From NCBI RefSeq assembly GCF_003946675.1, contig NZ_RHOT01000020.1:1-43461 (forward strand): a DNA stretch of 43,461 nucleotides, in the 5' to 3' direction. This DNA is from Lapidilactobacillus gannanensis. Its GTDB lineage: Bacteria > Bacillota > Bacilli > Lactobacillales > Lactobacillaceae. The translations under genes and the position numbers were made by a program. The notes under the pieces are model-generated. The model was not told the origin of the DNA. It saw only the letters and a list, made by a program, of their open reading frames with translations, and did not search any database. This document shows positions 35,199-42,897 of this stretch, piece by piece. How positions within the stretch are numbered: position 1 is the first letter of the stretch; each line of letters begins with the position of its first letter.

Positions 35199-35507
35199 CT
35201 AGCTCTTCTTCAAATTGGCTAACTCATTTTCCTTAAAAACTTGATAAAGCATTAATCCAGTCGAATCAACCAAACGTTCATCTGCGGCTTGATCTGAGTT
35301 AGATGACTCAAAGAACACGGCGTGCATTAATTCATGGAAAAATGTTTGTTCTTTTCTTTCTTGAGGATAATCAGAATTAATTGTAATGACGGCATTTAAG
35401 TAATCGGTGACACCAAATTGGTATAAACCATCATCTGTCTTATCGATATGCTCTTGCTTGACTTGATAGGTGATGCTGCCAACTTTTACTTTATCTGGGA
35501 TTAACAT
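35199..35507 (-). CDS. Small HExxH metallopeptidase-like phage protein
   Basis: A 102-residue protein from the ATG at 35507 behind AAGGAGGG. It contains the zinc-binding signature HELMH in QTFFHELMHAVFFESS, followed by acidic residues (ADERLVDSTGLMLYQVF) that could supply the third ligand, as in minimal ImmA/IrrE- or SprT-like peptidases. The N-terminal part is a short beta region (VKVGSITYQVKQEHI, then NAVITINSD). The target is unknown. Its presence inside the head operon is unusual. Confidence 0.78.
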   Translation of the reverse strand: MLIPDKVKVGSITYQVKQEHIDKTDDGLYQFGVTDYLNAVITINSDYPQERKEQTFFHELMHAVFFESSNSDQAADERLVDSTGLMLYQVFKENELANLKKS

Positions 35508-35528
35508 AAGTCCCTCCTTGATTTTTGA

Positions 35529-35576
35529 GCATAAAAATAGCACTCAATCACCGATAGTGACCGGGTGCTATTTAGT
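35529..35576 (-). terminator. Hairpin terminator before the metallopeptidase gene
   Basis: AAATAGCAC and GTGCTATTT form a 9-bp stem, with further pairing inside (CACCGATAGTG). On the minus strand TATTTTTATGCTC follows. It separates the toxin/immunity pair from the genes downstream. Confidence 0.75.
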
Positions 35577-35750
35577 TGCACTGGATCTGGTTGTTACTTT
35601 TTGTATATCATCAATTGTAATGTCAATGATTCCCCACTCTTCGGCAGTCTGTGCTGCATCGACCATGAAATGCGTATCATCGAATTTTTCGATTATAATA
35701 GCTTCGCGTCCATCTTTCAATAATACTCCGTCATATTCATTGACTTGCAT
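35568..35750 (-). CDS. Candidate immunity protein for the MuF toxin (DUF4926-like)
   Basis: A 60-residue acidic protein from the ATG at 35750, which overlaps the MuF gene stop as TGATG behind AAGGAGG. It reads MQVNEYDGVLLKDGREAIII, then DDTHFMVDAA, then EEWGIIDITIDDIQKV. This five-strand SH3-like pattern resembles DUF4926 proteins, which as I recall often neighbour DUF6883 toxin-type proteins. Tight coupling to a gene with a toxin-like C-terminus suggests an immunity protein. This is inference from position and fold pattern. Confidence 0.65.
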   Translation of the reverse strand: MQVNEYDGVLLKDGREAIIIEKFDDTHFMVDAAQTAEEWGIIDITIDDIQKVTTRSSATK

Positions 35751-37483
35751 CACTTGACCTCCTTAATCATTATTGTTGTTAATTTTGTTTGATTTCCATC
35801 TACTAACCATCCCGCAACAAGGTTATAAGGTTTACCTTTGGGTGTATAAAAAATCATTTTTTGCTCGTATGAATCGCCATATTTATTTGTACCTCTACAT
35901 TTCGCCGGATAGCTCTTACTTCGTTTGAGAATTTCTTTCTTAAAGGATAAATAGTTGTCTTTGCTATATCCGAAGCGTTCAGAAATAATTTTGCCTTTTG
36001 GATAGCCAGACTTACTATTCTCATTAAATAAATACTCGGTGAATTTTCGATTATCGATAGTCGCGCCGTCAGCATTGGGCAATCTTAAATCAGAATTGTT
36101 CAATAGCCTTTCCTTGCGCTGATAGTCAAGCTTCGTCAACTGCCAATCTCTGCCACCATTATACCTCAGATCTTGCCACGCTTGGAAGTCTTTAGTCATG
36201 TCATCCCCAAGTATTGGTGTATATTGGTCAAATAATGCCCTATCTTCAGTCTCAGATTGCTTTTCAGCAAGCAATCGGTCGTAATTATCTCGACCGCCAT
36301 ACTTGTTGATCAGAGCTTTCTCCCACTGCTGATACGTCGTTCCAGCTGGCATCTCGAATGAGTGTCCGATTGGGTTATTGACCAAATGCTGGCCTACAAA
36401 GGTGTCTTTACCAAAATATGCTACAGCAACAGTTCTGCAGAAGCTATGAAACGGTGGATAATTCCCATCGGGTCCATCACAGACAGCATCTTCAATTGGA
36501 AAGTGTTTGCCATCCTTTAAGCGACAAATCTTTGATGTCCGCTCATCAAGAACGGCATTCAATACATAAGATTTAACCCCGTTCTCTCGCCATCCCATTA
36601 GCCGTGCCTGATTGCTGACGAAAGCTGCTTCGGTTCTGATTAAGCGTCGTGCATTAAACATTGAGACCTCAAATCGTTCCTGCAACGCTTTAGCCATATC
36701 TCGTTCGGACATTCCTGACATTTCCCTGGCCGTAAACAACTCCTTGAGCTGATCAGCAAGCAAATCAGTGTTCTTCCAGATACGTTTTGAGTAATTGCTA
36801 CCCTTCCAGTTCATCCGCATTACTTTATCAACTTGGCTAGTCGACATACGTTTAAACTCAGTTATTGGCTTGTCTGGGACGAGTTCAACTGTTTTAACAG
36901 TCTCATTAGTCTTAGGGTCGATAAATTCAACAGTCGGCGTTTGTTCGTCAATGGTGGGGATGTTAGGAACTGCATCAGGATAATGCAACTGCACATCATG
37001 AGTAGTCTGACCAATCACTGCTTCGACAGCTGCTTGATCATACGCCTGCTGAATTTGAGGGATGAAGAACTTATCCATTTGGTCTTGTTCAACCTGAGCT
37101 ACTTGCTTGGAAACAATCTCCACCTTGGCTTTAAGCAATTCAAACTGTGTGATACGCGACTTGGCGGCATAAGCGCTGATAAATTGTTGCAGCTGCTTTT
37201 TAACTGCTTTAGACTTCGTATCTTTGATCAATTGGATGAGTTGAACTATTTCCGAATTGGAAACAGTTCCGTTCAAGATTTTCTTGGCTTGAGCCTCAGT
37301 CATATTTGGAGCACTAAAATAGCGTCGATAAATTTGATTGACCTGATCGGTTAACCAATTTGACGCTGCGAGATGTGCCTTATTTATGACTTGCTCCGGT
37401 TTATTAAGAGCCTTATGCATGTCTGAATCTTGCTCGATTGCGCGACGCTCCCAGTAACCGAGGTTATCCTTTTTAGCTGCCAA
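35750..37483 (-). CDS. MuF-type minor head protein with polymorphic-toxin C-terminus
   Basis: A 577-residue protein. A helical N-terminal region (about 1-200) precedes the MuF domain (about 210-365), with FEVSMFNARRLIRTEAAFVS and the conserved DERTSKICRLKDGKHF, then YPPFHSFCRTVAVAYF. A variable linker leads to a separate C-terminal domain from about 474, containing FTEYLFNENSKSGYPKGKII, ERFGYSKDNY, YEQKMIFYTPKGKPYNLV and GWLVDGNQTKLTTIMIKEV. That end resembles DUF6883, a toxin-associated domain. MuF proteins carrying variable toxin domains are known in temperate phages of Firmicutes. Start TTG after GGTGATG; it follows the protease gene. Confidence 0.85.
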   Translation of the reverse strand: MAAKKDNLGYWERRAIEQDSDMHKALNKPEQVINKAHLAASNWLTDQVNQIYRRYFSAPNMTEAQAKKILNGTVSNSEIVQLIQLIKDTKSKAVKKQLQQFISAYAAKSRITQFELLKAKVEIVSKQVAQVEQDQMDKFFIPQIQQAYDQAAVEAVIGQTTHDVQLHYPDAVPNIPTIDEQTPTVEFIDPKTNETVKTVELVPDKPITEFKRMSTSQVDKVMRMNWKGSNYSKRIWKNTDLLADQLKELFTAREMSGMSERDMAKALQERFEVSMFNARRLIRTEAAFVSNQARLMGWRENGVKSYVLNAVLDERTSKICRLKDGKHFPIEDAVCDGPDGNYPPFHSFCRTVAVAYFGKDTFVGQHLVNNPIGHSFEMPAGTTYQQWEKALINKYGGRDNYDRLLAEKQSETEDRALFDQYTPILGDDMTKDFQAWQDLRYNGGRDWQLTKLDYQRKERLLNNSDLRLPNADGATIDNRKFTEYLFNENSKSGYPKGKIISERFGYSKDNYLSFKKEILKRSKSYPAKCRGTNKYGDSYEQKMIFYTPKGKPYNLVAGWLVDGNQTKLTTIMIKEVK

Positions 37484-37488
37484 TTACA

Positions 37489-37806
37489 TCACCAGCCGCC
37501 AGTCGCATCATTAACTGCAATAAAGCCACCGTAGTCTCGTTCCATTGAACGCAATCCATGTTCTAACGCGTTGATTAGGACATTATTCTCTGAACAATCC
37601 TTGAATTGAGTAACACCTAATGTGTTATCTGAGTGTGACTCAATGACTGGCGCTTCAAGTTCATCAGTAATCGTCACAGACAAAATAGACACTGCAGCGC
37701 ACACAATATCTTGACCTTTCTCAGCATAGTTTGCATGGCCATAGATTCGATAACCATCAATCGGACTTGCTAGATCCGTTTGATGATGAAATACTACTTG
37801 AATCAT
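37489..37806 (-). CDS. prp: Phage Prp-type ribosomal-processing cysteine protease
   Basis: A 105-residue protein from the ATG at 37806, eight bases after GGAGG. It carries the two catalytic signatures of Prp: His24 in YRIYGHANYAEKGQD and Cys36 in DIVCAAVSILSVT. The spacing matches S. aureus Prp (His22, Cys34). The C-terminus (ENNVLINALEHGLRSMERDY) is the usual closing helix. Prp removes the N-terminal extension of bL27 in Firmicutes. Here scaffold and tail tube proteins carry LDLQRF/A, so they are likely substrates. The gene overlaps the end of the portal gene by 50 bases. Confidence 0.88.
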   Translation of the reverse strand: MIQVVFHHQTDLASPIDGYRIYGHANYAEKGQDIVCAAVSILSVTITDELEAPVIESHSDNTLGVTQFKDCSENNVLINALEHGLRSMERDYGGFIAVNDATGGW

Positions 37807-39226
37807 TGTCATTGCCTCCCTCTCTGTCAAAGTTTGATGTGGTCATTGTGCCCATAGCATCAGCAGCACGTTTAGCCTTTTTCTCGGCTTCACTGTCTAA
37901 CATCTTGATCATGTCAGCCGTTGAATAGGTCGTGTTCGTTAACCAGCTTAAGGTTACTGGCTGCGGAACAAAGCCATCAGCATTCTTGATATTGTTGATC
38001 ACATCGGTCATGTTAACCGGGATGTTAGGGATGATATGGATATCAGCACCGTCAACATCAACTTGTTCGCTCTTAATCAGCATGATGTTTTGCAACAACT
38101 TAAGCCGCCGTCGAATTCCGCTAACTAGGTAACGCTCCTTAGTGACAAGCAACTGCAATAGGCCAAACAACTTATACTTCATAGCCTCACCACTAACATT
38201 TCCCATAAAGTTCTCGTCGTTCATGTTTGGGACGTAAGTTGACTTATGGATATCGTTCTCGATTGATTTGGATAAAATGTCAATCTCCGACTCGTTAAAG
38301 GTCTTAGTAAGCCACTCTACATAACCACCACCATCACTAGCGGTCCCACGTGCAGGAGCCTCCAGAATACCTTTGCTGGTTCCACTTTCATTTATTTCAT
38401 CAACTGTAAAACCATAAATGACCAGCAATGCATTAACAAAGTTCTCTTTGTCAGCAAGCCGGTCGCTTTGCAAAACGTTATAAGCATCCATAATCTTGAT
38501 TGATTGTTCGAAATCACCTTGACGTTCCTCATTGTTACGATATTCGATTACTGGAACATCCCCAAAGTAATGTTCTTTTACCTTGGGTGGACTCTTCAGA
38601 TTTGATGCGCTTAAATTGGTTCCAGATTCGGTTCTATACTTGATGATGTATTTCTCGGTGTAAACAGTAATCAAAAAGCCATTCTGATTACCCTTTAGGT
38701 CATACTTTTCTTGGAAATGAATGCCGAACAATGGGTTCTTTTCAGCAGTATCGTCAGTTACAAGCACAATGCCACGTGGGTCAATCTTTTCGATACGTTC
38801 GTCCGTTTCAGCTTCGGTAATCTTCGACAGATAAACAAGCTCATAAGCTTCGCCAAAGACTGAAAGGTCTTTTTCCATTTCCGCATCGTGCTTGTTAATG
38901 TCCATGCGCTGCAGAGCATCATCAATCGGCTGGATATCTTTACCTTTTGCCGCTGAAATGCTAATCGGATTACCTGTTGTAAAGCCCACAACCATATCCG
39001 TCACATATTTGGCATGATTCACCATAACGTTAGGCTCTTTACCATTTGCAGCACCAACACGCAAGTTATTACCGTCAGGCTTAAGCGGCTGTTTGCCATT
39101 GTAATAGTTAAACAATCGGTCTAACCGAGGGATGTCATTCTTACGCTGATCAATAGCAAAGTTAATAACTTCAAAGCTTGGATTATTGATATCACCTGCA
39201 AGCTCTCTATCAATTGCAACTCCCAA
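37757..39226 (-). CDS. Portal protein (SPP1 gp6-like)
   Basis: A 489-residue protein of the SPP1-type portal family: an N-terminal wing (INFAIDQRKNDIPRLDRLFN, then YVTDMVVGFTTGNPISIS), a core with AEMEKDLSVFGEAYELVYLS and DAYNVLQSDRLADKENFVN, and the crown/stem region SGEAMKYKLFGLLQLLVTKE. It ends in a Ser/Asn-rich tail. It forms the dodecameric channel for DNA. Start TTG behind AAGGGGTG. Genes follow the usual order terS, terL, portal. Confidence 0.93.
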   Translation of the reverse strand: MGVAIDRELAGDINNPSFEVINFAIDQRKNDIPRLDRLFNYYNGKQPLKPDGNNLRVGAANGKEPNVMVNHAKYVTDMVVGFTTGNPISISAAKGKDIQPIDDALQRMDINKHDAEMEKDLSVFGEAYELVYLSKITEAETDERIEKIDPRGIVLVTDDTAEKNPLFGIHFQEKYDLKGNQNGFLITVYTEKYIIKYRTESGTNLSASNLKSPPKVKEHYFGDVPVIEYRNNEERQGDFEQSIKIMDAYNVLQSDRLADKENFVNALLVIYGFTVDEINESGTSKGILEAPARGTASDGGGYVEWLTKTFNESEIDILSKSIENDIHKSTYVPNMNDENFMGNVSGEAMKYKLFGLLQLLVTKERYLVSGIRRRLKLLQNIMLIKSEQVDVDGADIHIIPNIPVNMTDVINNIKNADGFVPQPVTLSWLTNTTYSTADMIKMLDSEAEKKAKRAADAMGTMTTSNFDREGGNDNDSSSISSSNGSSKSD

Positions 39227-39242
39227 TTTATCACCCCTTCCA

Positions 39243-40529
39243 TTAATGCAGCCAGCTTGGCCGCTTCTTGATTTTTGCTACTGGATTACGATAAATCACC
39301 ATATAAACGAAATAACGCATTGCATCCATAGTGTGGTCGTGTTCCTTAACTGGCTTGTCTTCGCCACGTTCCTCGGCCTTTGCATCCCAAATATAGGACG
39401 AAAACTCTGCGAAAAGATGCTTGAGCGTGCTCGAAAACTTAATCTTGCCGGTATTCATTGCAGTTTGAGTCGCACGAATACCGTCAATCACATCATTATT
39501 AGCCTTAATAACCTTATAGCCACGTGCCCGCAACAATGTAATAAACGATGCGGCAGACGGGTCAACGATGAGTGTCGGCTTGAGTTTACCGACAAACTTA
39601 TCCATGGCGTCAACATACTGTTCATCTGTCCATTGTCGGGATGACTCCCGACCAGAATAGTAAAACTCTTTGGTGCAATACCATGTGTCGCCTAATTTTC
39701 CCCACAATAAAAAGACTGTAGGATTTAAAGTCCCATAGTCCACGGATACATAATACTTTTCATACTCTGTGTTTGCTGGCAGGTCCTCAATCATTGTTTC
39801 CTGCGAGAAGTTATCGTAGATAATACCCTCGGACAGCACCCACATCCCCAAAATATACCGCTGGTAGAACACTCCTGAGTACATGCGCTCATATCGTGCC
39901 CTAATAGCATCAGATAGGGATGGATTATCCCGCATTGTAAAGTGAATTTGGAGCGCATGCTTTTGCTCTAGCTTGTCAATCCACTCCTGCTTGAACCAGT
40001 GATAAGGTCCGGCCGGATTACAATTAAACCACAGTTTTGAACCCTCCACAGAACACCGAGCTGTTGCCTGATTAACGAACGACTGTGGCATTAAAGCAAC
40101 CTCATCAAAAAAGAACCCCGCCAAGGTAATACCTTGAACTAGGTCCTGACTTGACTCGTCTTTACCACCGAATAGGAAGTAATAATTGGTTTTCTTACCC
40201 TTACGGATGATCAGCATGTTATCAGTTCTGGCATCGTGCACGGAATATCCGCGACTTTCAAGCATTGTCTTAAGGGGACGGATTACATTTCGTCTCAACG
40301 ATCCAATCGTTTTACCCGCAATACCAAACTGCTGGTCATTAAACATGATCATACTCCACAGCACATAAGACAGTGACATGATAACCGTTTTGCCAGCACG
40401 CACTGAACCGTCGCAAATGATTGCTTCTTTATCTTTAGTACCTTTCCAACGCCACCAAGTCAGGACTTGCATTTGTTTTCGGGAAAATGGTGAAAAATGA
40501 AATGACGTCTTACGTACCTTTAGCTTCAT
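39243..40529 (-). CDS. Terminase large subunit (PBSX XtmB-like)
   Basis: A 428-residue packaging ATPase/nuclease from the ATG at 40529 behind GGGGGG. Walker A is [10 protein letters not shown] near 40-48 and Walker B is [13 protein letters not shown]. The coupling region contains [17 protein letters not shown]. The nuclease domain carries acidic residues in [31 protein letters not shown] and [13 protein letters not shown]. It is related to PBSX/A118-type terminases, which usually package headfuls from a pac site. Its start overlaps the terS end by 20 bases. Confidence 0.95.
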   Translation of the reverse strand: MKLKVRKTSFHFSPFSRKQMQVLTWWRWKGTKDKEAIICDGSVRAGKTVIMSLSYVLWSMIMFNDQQFGIAGKTIGSLRRNVIRPLKTMLESRGYSVHDARTDNMLIIRKGKKTNYYFLFGGKDESSQDLVQGITLAGFFFDEVALMPQSFVNQATARCSVEGSKLWFNCNPAGPYHWFKQEWIDKLEQKHALQIHFTMRDNPSLSDAIRARYERMYSGVFYQRYILGMWVLSEGIIYDNFSQETMIEDLPANTEYEKYYVSVDYGTLNPTVFLLWGKLGDTWYCTKEFYYSGRESSRQWTDEQYVDAMDKFVGKLKPTLIVDPSAASFITLLRARGYKVIKANNDVIDGIRATQTAMNTGKIKFSSTLKHLFAEFSSYIWDAKAEERGEDKPVKEHDHTMDAMRYFVYMVIYRNPVAKIKKRPSWLH

Positions 40530-41328
40530 GTTCATCCCCCCAAACTTTATCCATACTCTCATCTATCGCCTCTAGGAAATCATCTTGACTATCATCATCA
40601 ATATCAGGCTCAGGCAGACGATCTAGCAATTCCTTCATGGCCTTTTGCTTGTCATAAAGCTTAACGACTAAACCATCTTTGCCCGTGTGAATGTCCTGAA
40701 TCAGTGACCAATCAATCTCGTCACTAGGCTTAAGGAAGATGTCAGAAACATGGCGTTCAACAGGATTATCATCAGTATCAAGGCAAGGAACACCATCCAT
40801 AGTCATGATCATCTCTTTATGAACCCGATAATCAAGCACATCATCAAGACTAGCGAACGCCTGCTTAGCATACTCCCGCAAAATATTATCGGCGGTCAAA
40901 TATAGGCCTGATTGTTGCTGCTGTTTAATGATTGACAATTGCTTTTGAATACTAGCATTTACTAGCAATCTACTTCCGTTAACATTGGCAGTTTCATAAT
41001 CGCACTGATAAGCCTTTCGATAAGCCCAAGTAGCATTGAACCGCTGTAAATAAAGCAAACAGAAGAGTTTTTGTTTCTCAGTTAGTTCCTCATTAGCAGC
41101 CAATTCATCAACAACTTCAGATGCAACTTTGTGTGCACCCTTTTTTGGTTTTGTGTGCACCCTTTTTTTAGGTGGTGCATTCTTTTTGTTTGAAACTCGC
41201 TGCCAATCGTACCTGGTCTTCCAGGACTTCACGGTGTTGATTGAGACATCATACTTAGCAGCAATGTCTTTATACTTCATTCCCACAAGATAATCTTTCT
41301 CAGCAGCCTCTTGATTAGTCTGCTTCAT
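40510..41328 (-). CDS. Terminase small subunit (Terminase_2 / XtmA-like)
   Basis: A 272-residue protein from the ATG at 41328; an in-frame TTG at 41355 lies upstream of the AGGAGG site. The N-terminus has a helix-turn-helix ([20 protein letters not shown]) for pac recognition. A Lys-rich linker follows, then the Terminase_2 core ([51 protein letters not shown]). The C-terminus is acidic ([18 protein letters not shown]), as expected for the part that contacts TerL. It guides cutting of concatemeric DNA. Confidence 0.92.
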   Translation of the reverse strand: MKQTNQEAAEKDYLVGMKYKDIAAKYDVSINTVKSWKTRYDWQRVSNKKNAPPKKRVHTKPKKGAHKVASEVVDELAANEELTEKQKLFCLLYLQRFNATWAYRKAYQCDYETANVNGSRLLVNASIQKQLSIIKQQQQSGLYLTADNILREYAKQAFASLDDVLDYRVHKEMIMTMDGVPCLDTDDNPVERHVSDIFLKPSDEIDWSLIQDIHTGKDGLVVKLYDKQKAMKELLDRLPEPDIDDDSQDDFLEAIDESMDKVWGDEHEAKGT

Positions 41329-41367
41329 TACATATTCACCACACCTCCTGATCAATAATTAAATGAA

Positions 41368-41478
41368 TTACTTTTTCTTTTTGGCTTTTTCATCTTTAAG
41401 CCATTTTTCGAGTCTTGCATCCATTTTGGTTTCCTCAGGTGTGCAGTACCCAAACTTCGAATGAATCCTCATTGCCAA
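41368..41478 (-). CDS. Small basic phage protein upstream of terS
   Basis: A 36-residue protein beginning with TTG at 41478, eight bases after a strong AAAGGAGG; an ATG two codons later is an alternative. It reads MAMRIHSKFGYCTPEETKMD, then ARLEKWLKDEKAKKKK. One amphipathic helix precedes a poly-Lys end. Such tails often bind nucleic acid. It directly precedes terS behind a strong terminator. Codon usage and Shine-Dalgarno look genuine, but I do not recognise the family. Confidence 0.68.
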   Translation of the reverse strand: MAMRIHSKFGYCTPEETKMDARLEKWLKDEKAKKKK

Positions 41479-41509
41479 TGACACCACCTCCTTTCCTAAA
41501 TTTGGGTAT

Positions 41510-41535
41510 AAAAAAAGACGCCTAAGCGTCTTTTT
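41510..41535 (-). terminator. Strong bidirectional terminator between accessory gene and packaging genes
   Basis: AAAAAGACGC and GCGTCTTTTT pair perfectly around CTAA, with T runs on both strands. On the minus strand it follows the stop of the 270-residue gene by a few bases and precedes TATACCCAAATTTAGG and the small basic gene. Confidence 0.92.
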
Positions 41536-41537
41536 CA

Positions 41538-42350
41538 TCAAGAATTAATCGCATCCGCAACCATAAAACCAGTTTCTGTGGGTCTTTCCATATACATCTG
41601 TCGATTGTTCAACTGATTAATGCCTTGAACAAACTGGGCCATACCGTTAACTTGCAAATCAAGAATCGCCATCTGAATAGAACTTTCTTCTACATTTTGA
41701 AGTACTGAAATCGTACTAAAACTCTTTGCAACCAAAGCACTATTATCGCCCTGTACCACTCCACCGATTGAAATAGAATTCTGTGGGCTTGGAATAATTG
41801 GCCACGAACGGTAATTTTTCAACACAATTAATGCAAGTGGTGAAACTTTATCTATCAAGTTTAAGATAGTCTTGCTCTTTGAAAATGCTTCACCTAAGTT
41901 TTGTTCATTAGACAACTTAGCTAAATACTCCGAAAGTATTGAAATCAAGTCATCATCAAATGGAGAATCGCTTAATAGTGCAGTTATTTTGGAATAAATA
42001 CTTAAACCGTATGGATCTGTTATCAGATCAGCAAGCTTTAATAGTCCCTGTTCTTGATTATCGACTTTTTGTAAGTATTCGCTTATCAGAGCCGCTTTTT
42101 TCGCATCATCCAAATTAGATTTAAGTCTGTCACCTGTTTCAATTACATCTAACAGAATATCCCCGATATTCATATCAACAATATGAGACACTATACTCCT
42201 CCCTTGAGACTTTGCAGTTTCAATGGTTGCATCTTTTATCTCATCTTTTGTTATCGTCTGTTTCTGTATGCGCTGTTTTAGCCCTACACGCTCCGAATTC
42301 ATCAGATACTCAGGATGTTCAACCATTGCTTTCAATGCCTTTTTGTCCAT
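41538..42350 (-). CDS. Accessory (moron-like) protein of unknown function
   Basis: A 270-residue protein from the ATG at 42350 behind GGGGTGA. It is largely helical: DKKALKAMVEHPEYLMNSER, then TIETAKSQGRSIVSHIVDMN, then LSEYLAKLSNEQNLGEAFSK, then FSTISVLQNVEESSIQMAIL. The middle part faintly recalls DUF4393/Abi-alpha proteins, but I cannot claim membership. It is flanked upstream by very AT-rich DNA and downstream by its own strong terminator, typical of a moron expressed apart from the late operon, possibly in the lysogen. Defence or exclusion is a guess from position. Confidence 0.75.
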   Translation of the reverse strand: MDKKALKAMVEHPEYLMNSERVGLKQRIQKQTITKDEIKDATIETAKSQGRSIVSHIVDMNIGDILLDVIETGDRLKSNLDDAKKAALISEYLQKVDNQEQGLLKLADLITDPYGLSIYSKITALLSDSPFDDDLISILSEYLAKLSNEQNLGEAFSKSKTILNLIDKVSPLALIVLKNYRSWPIIPSPQNSISIGGVVQGDNSALVAKSFSTISVLQNVEESSIQMAILDLQVNGMAQFVQGINQLNNRQMYMERPTETGFMVADAINS

Positions 42351-42427
42351 TCGTGTCACCCCATAATATATTTTTATAATTAAAGTAACACTTATTACTA
42401 AAATATCAATATAGGGTGTGACGGTTT

Positions 42428-42640
42428 CTACTTTCCTAACTTATCTGGCTTAAATACTGCTGAAAATAAGGCCTGTGCCATTTTTACTGCTTCAACGCGA
42501 TCATATCCATCAACAATATACTGATTAACAGACTCGCTGAACAGTCGACTTAGCATTCTGATACTTTGTGCAGACTCATCATTTGGTACTAATCCAGCCA
42601 TATCAAATTTAGTCATCTTTAATACTTCTTTTTTATCCAC
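42428..42640 (-). CDS. Small phage protein of unknown function
   Basis: A 70-residue helical protein. The GTG at 42640 follows AAGGG by about 8 bases; an ATG nine codons in would begin MTKFDMAGLVPNDESAQSIR. The rest reads RLFSESVNQYIVDGYDRVEA, then MAQALFSAVFKPDKLGK. No domain is recognised. The gene sits just downstream of the candidate structured RNA and upstream of the moron-like gene. Confidence 0.6.
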   Translation of the reverse strand: MDKKEVLKMTKFDMAGLVPNDESAQSIRMLSRLFSESVNQYIVDGYDRVEAVKMAQALFSAVFKPDKLGK

Positions 42641-42670
42641 ACGATCATCCCTTAAATTTATTATATGTAT

Positions 42671-42866
42671 ATCCCGCTACATGACTGATGGGTAGCGGGA
42701 TGTTTGCTGTGCAATTATGAAAGATTTGGTAGGAAAAATTACTATTAAAGGAGTTATTTGCAAAACATCAGTATTGGAGGTGCACAGCAATGGCGTGTAC
42801 TGGAATCGAACCAGAATAATTACCACTCACGCCGCCCTATGGAAGGGTTCTTTTGAAATTAACCAC
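42671..42866 (-). ncRNA. Candidate structured RNA with a tRNA-like element
   Basis: Read on the minus strand, GGCGTG (42828-42833) pairs with CACGCC (42792-42797). They enclose a D-loop-like AGTGGTAA and a canonical T-arm CTGG-TTCGATT-CCAG (42800-42814). There is no anticodon arm; the whole tRNA-like part is about 42 bases. It is followed at once by TTGCTGTGCA (42704-42713 and 42781-42790 are perfect inverted repeats), whose loop contains CACCTCC as in the 16S rRNA 3' end. A 10-bp hairpin ATCCCGCTAC/GTAGCGGGAT (42671-42701) closes the region. No comparative support was possible. Confidence 0.5.
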
Positions 42867-42872
42867 AATATC

Positions 42873-42878
42873 ACTATA
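42873..42878 (-). promoter_or_regulatory. Candidate activator-dependent late promoter (-10 box)
   Basis: On the minus strand TATAGT lies 32 bases before the tRNA-like element, with no consensus -35 box (GAAAAA at the 17-base position). Immediately upstream is the 11-bp-periodic repeat array, where an activator such as the neighbouring ArpU-type protein could act. Confidence 0.45.
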
Positions 42879-42897
42879 ACGCATTAATTCGGACTTT

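Noticed and set aside
36833..37354. A 173-codon plus-strand frame opposite the MuF gene
   Set aside because: It is antisense to a well-supported gene with conserved motifs and has no ribosome binding site.
41538..42350. Firm assignment of the accessory protein to the Abi-alpha/DUF4393 family
   Set aside because: Only a faint resemblance in the helical middle; without a profile search this cannot be claimed.
42776..42819. A 9-codon plus-strand peptide frame with GGAGG nine bases before its ATG
   Set aside because: The GGAGG is part of the CACCTCC complement in the candidate RNA loop, and the peptide is entirely explained by the tRNA-like sequence.
42790..42845. A normal tRNA gene
   Set aside because: T-arm and acceptor-like stem are present, but there is no anticodon arm and the total length is about 42 bases; sequence further upstream offers no alternative acceptor strand.
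42717..42887. A 56-codon plus-strand frame across the tRNA-like region, beginning MKDLVGKITIKGV
   Set aside because: It has no Shine-Dalgarno before the ATG and is antisense to all prophage genes. Its middle is the complement of a canonical T-arm (YWNRTR is a usual by-product of tRNA-like sequence), so the RNA reading explains more.
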